Shown in pieces: positions 61,764 to 64,000 of a stretch of 64,000 bases of DNA (position 1 is the first letter of the stretch; the number at the start of each line of letters is the position of its first letter). Origin of the DNA: Blastopirellula retiformator (GTDB lineage: Bacteria; Planctomycetota; Planctomycetia; Pirellulales; Pirellulaceae). The position numbers and the translations under genes are program-made. The stretch covers positions 918,082-982,081 of the forward strand of contig NZ_SJPF01000001.1 in the NCBI RefSeq assembly GCF_007859755.1. Direction: 5' to 3'. The notes under the pieces are model-generated. The model was given only the letters and a program-made list of their open reading frames with translations. It was not told where the DNA came from and ran no database searches.

Positions 61764-63602
61764 ATGGCGAATTACAGTTATCTTAAGTTACTTTCGGGCA
61801 CCGGTCCCGGCACCAATTTCGCCCTCGACGCCGAAGTCGAGAACCTGATCGGCCGCGGTCTGGAATGTCATATCACCCTGACCGACCCCCTCTGTTCGCG
61901 GGTTCACGCGGCGATTTTTCAAAAAGATGGCGCCTGGTGGGTCAAAGATTGCGAAAGCCGGAACGGCTGTTATCTGGACGACCAGCGGATTTCCGAGGGG
62001 AAGCTGTTTGACGGTGGACGCTTACGCGTAGGGGCGACCGAGTTCAATTTCAACAGCAGCAGCCAACCCCCCACTTCGCATGATCCCGACTCGACCAACA
62101 TGACCCAGACGGTCGTCCGGGACCTGCCGGTCGATCCCCAAGACACCAATCTGATCGCCCTGCGCGAGCTGAAGGACTACAAGCAGGCGCAGCGGCTGAT
62201 TTTGCTGTACCAGTTTGCCATCAAGTTGCTGGGGTGCGACGACCCGGACGTGATCGTGCGAATTGCGCTCGACCTGCTGAAAGATCACTCGAAGGCGGCG
62301 GTCGTTGGTTTTCACTGGCTGACAGAAGATGGCAAGCTGCGGCTGAAACGGCAACTGCCAGAGGATACCGAGGACGCGTTCAAGCTGAGCGAATCGCTGA
62401 CGGCGATGGTCTGCCAGCAGGGGCATGCGGTTTGGATTGCCAACGAGACCAACCAGGACGAGTCGAAAAAGCTGAAGCATTTTGCCGACGCGATCTGCGT
62501 ACCGCTGATCGACAAAAAGAAGACGCTGGGGACGCTGCATCTGTATCGTGAGCAAGAGCGGTTTCTGCAGAACGACCTCGACTTTACGATTTCACTCGCC
62601 AACATCCTGGTGATCGCGTTGTCGCGAGCCTGGGAGCTGAACAAGCTGCAGGCCGGCTACGATCGTCTGGTGCAACAATCGGCCGCGTTCGACGAACTGA
62701 TCGGCGATAGCCGCCCGATGGAAGAACTAAAGCAGCGAATTACCCGCATCGCCAAAGCAGGCGGGGCCGTCTTGGTCCGCGGCGAAAGCGGGGTCGGCAA
62801 AGAGCTGGTCGCCCGGGCGCTGCACAAGGCGTCGAGTCGCAGCGATCGTCCGATGCTAAGCGTCAACTGCGCCGCGTTGCCAGAGTCGCTGATGGAAAGC
62901 CAGCTGTTCGGCCATAAGAAAGGTGCCTTTACCGGGGCCGACGCCGATCATGTCGGCTTCTTTCAGCAGGCCGACGGTGGGACGCTCTTTTTGGACGAAG
63001 TGGGGGAACTGACGCTCGACGGCCAAGCGAAGTTGCTGCGGATTTTGGAAGGGCATCCTTTTTTGCCGCTGGGCGCCACCAAAGAAGTGAGCGTCGACGT
63101 GAGACTGATCGCGGCGACCAACCGCGACTTGGCCGAGTTCGTGCGGGAGAAGCGATTCCGCGAAGACTTGTACTACCGGCTCTGCGTCTTCGAGCTTTAC
63201 ATTCCGCCGCTGCGCGAACGGGGCGACGATATCGAAACGCTCGCCAACCACTTCCTCAACCACTTCAAACGTCAACATGGGCGTCCCGAACTGGTTTTGT
63301 CTGACGCGGCCAAGAAAAAATTGTCGAGCTACCAGTGGCCTGGTAATGTTCGACAATTGCGCAATGTGATGGACAGTGCGGTTGTCTTGGCCGACGCTGC
63401 GATGATTGAGCCGCGTGATCTGGGACTGCGCGACGCCGGACTAGGCGAGCCGGAGTCCTTGCGTTTTGACTTCTGGGAAAAGAAACTAATCGAAGAGGCG
63501 ATGGAACGCACCGGGGGCAACGTTTCGGAAACGATCAAGTTGCTGGGCGTCAGTCGCGCGACCCTGTACCGAAAACTGGATGAGTACGGCCTAAAACGAT
63601 GA
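61764..63602 (+). CDS. Sigma54-dependent regulator with FHA and GAF domains
   Basis: This 612-residue regulator has an FHA domain first (about 1-95: LIGRGLECHITLTDPLCSRVHA binds phosphothreonine). A GAF sensor follows (about 150-290), then the AAA+ sigma54-activation domain: Walker A GESGVGKELVARALH near 339, KKGAFTGADADH near 388, GTLFLDEVGEL and the second region of homology. A Fis-type helix-turn-helix (NVSETIKLLGVSRATLYRKL) ends it. There is no receiver domain, so FHA probably senses a Ser/Thr kinase signal. Its stop overlaps the start of the hydrolase gene (ATGA). Confidence 0.93.
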   Translation: MANYSYLKLLSGTGPGTNFALDAEVENLIGRGLECHITLTDPLCSRVHAAIFQKDGAWWVKDCESRNGCYLDDQRISEGKLFDGGRLRVGATEFNFNSSSQPPTSHDPDSTNMTQTVVRDLPVDPQDTNLIALRELKDYKQAQRLILLYQFAIKLLGCDDPDVIVRIALDLLKDHSKAAVVGFHWLTEDGKLRLKRQLPEDTEDAFKLSESLTAMVCQQGHAVWIANETNQDESKKLKHFADAICVPLIDKKKTLGTLHLYREQERFLQNDLDFTISLANILVIALSRAWELNKLQAGYDRLVQQSAAFDELIGDSRPMEELKQRITRIAKAGGAVLVRGESGVGKELVARALHKASSRSDRPMLSVNCAALPESLMESQLFGHKKGAFTGADADHVGFFQQADGGTLFLDEVGELTLDGQAKLLRILEGHPFLPLGATKEVSVDVRLIAATNRDLAEFVREKRFREDLYYRLCVFELYIPPLRERGDDIETLANHFLNHFKRQHGRPELVLSDAAKKKLSSYQWPGNVRQLRNVMDSAVVLADAAMIEPRDLGLRDAGLGEPESLRFDFWEKKLIEEAMERTGGNVSETIKLLGVSRATLYRKLDEYGLKR

Positions 63603-64000
63603 GTCGTGGGATCGACGATCGGGACCTATCTACCAGCGGATACCGCCCGCATCCTATTTTGCGCGGACCGCATCTACAAACCATTGTCGGCGCCTATTGG
63701 AAAGGGCATTCGTTTCCCTACGCCGCCGAACAGCATCAGGTTGAACTTGCCGACGGCGACAAGATCGTTTTGCATGACGACGCTCCGGAAGGTTGGCGGG
63801 ACGGAGATCGGACAGCGCTCTTGATCCACGGACTGGGCGGTTGCCATACCAGTCCTTACCTGGTGCGGATCGCGGCCCGGCTCAATGATCTGGGCGTGCG
63901 CACCTTTCGGATGGATTTGCGCGGTTGCGGCGCTGGAATGAAGCTGGCCAAGAAGCCGTTTCATGCGGGCTGCAGTGACGACGCCGCCGCGGCGGTTCAG
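63599..64000 (+). CDS. YheT-type alpha/beta hydrolase (3' truncated by window edge)
   Basis: The frame begins at ATG 63599, overlapping the regulator stop as ATGA, and is open to the window end (134 codons). HPILRGPHLQTIVGAYW is the N-terminal mark of the YheT/ABHD1 group, and ALLIHGLGGCHTSPYLVRIA is the oxyanion/HG motif of the alpha/beta fold. FRMDLRGCGAG follows. The nucleophile elbow lies beyond the window. The substrate is likely an ester; translational coupling to a sigma54 activator is notable. Confidence 0.85.
   Translation, partial: MSRGIDDRDLSTSGYRPHPILRGPHLQTIVGAYWKGHSFPYAAEQHQVELADGDKIVLHDDAPEGWRDGDRTALLIHGLGGCHTSPYLVRIAARLNDLGVRTFRMDLRGCGAGMKLAKKPFHAGCSDDAAAAVQ

Overview
The window reads as a chromosomal segment of a planctomycete of the Pirellulaceae type (Blastopirellula/Bremerella-like). 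Signs of this are a Tat-exported TIM-barrel protein, an exported CxPSR sulfatase, a DUF1559 fragment, LpxB (lipid A) and two formylmethanofuran dehydrogenase-type subunits (FhcA, FhcC), a bacterial H4MPT-linked C1 gene set known from planctomycetes and methylotrophs. The third-codon GC bias produces very long antisense open frames. Genus-level placement is inference. I saw no rRNA, tRNA, CRISPR array, prophage or replication origin.

Layout. 1-570: right end of an IS4-family element and a strong terminator. 0.9-8.2 kb: a LysR regulator, then gltB and gltD (glutamate synthase), closed by a terminator. 8.4-20.5 kb: a large unknown membrane protein, an SDR, pcm, two tandem purine nucleoside phosphorylases, a FAD oxidoreductase, a VOC/PfpI pair, yceH, a small conserved protein, metF and a GlmU-like nucleotidyltransferase. 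20.9-29.7 kb: a GGDEF protein, an ExbD-like fragment, small hypotheticals, inositol-1-phosphate synthase, an aminotransferase, DinB, mobA and fhcC. 29.7-30.5 kb: a graveyard of DUF3309, DUF2383 and MgtC remnants. 30.5-33.4 kb: sulfite reductase and folD. 33.4-36.4 kb: a repeat-filled non-coding island, two unrecognised proteins and a zinc-ribbon gene broken by a TAG. 36.4-51 kb: a sulfatase, two RNA methyltransferases, a PDZ protein, a Ca/Na antiporter, a DapA-like protein lacking its Schiff-base lysine, a secreted HExxH protein, pyrE, a BFD-type 2Fe-2S protein, STAS, LOG, DUF2617, CPBP and an MpgII-like glycosylase. 51-57 kb, minus strand: trpB-trpA-fhcA, a glycosyltransferase and lpxB. 57-64 kb: mutM, a decayed ECF-sigma/DUF1559 locus, a tail-specific protease, an FHA-GAF-sigma54 activator and the start of a YheT-type hydrolase.

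Functional threads: nitrogen and sulfur assimilation (gltBD, sulfite reductase), folate- and H4MPT-linked C1 transfer (metF, folD, fhcA, fhcC), purine/pyrimidine metabolism (two PNPs, pyrE), tryptophan synthesis, outer-membrane lipid A and DNA/protein repair (mutM, MpgII-like, pcm).

The most unusual feature is a family of about 156-bp intergenic repeats. Each full copy is built from five consecutive hairpins. They sit on or next to stop codons, and their right end matches the right end of the IS element at the window start, which suggests a structured MITE. The two tandem PNP paralogues also differ at the residue that sets 6-oxo versus 6-amino purine specificity.
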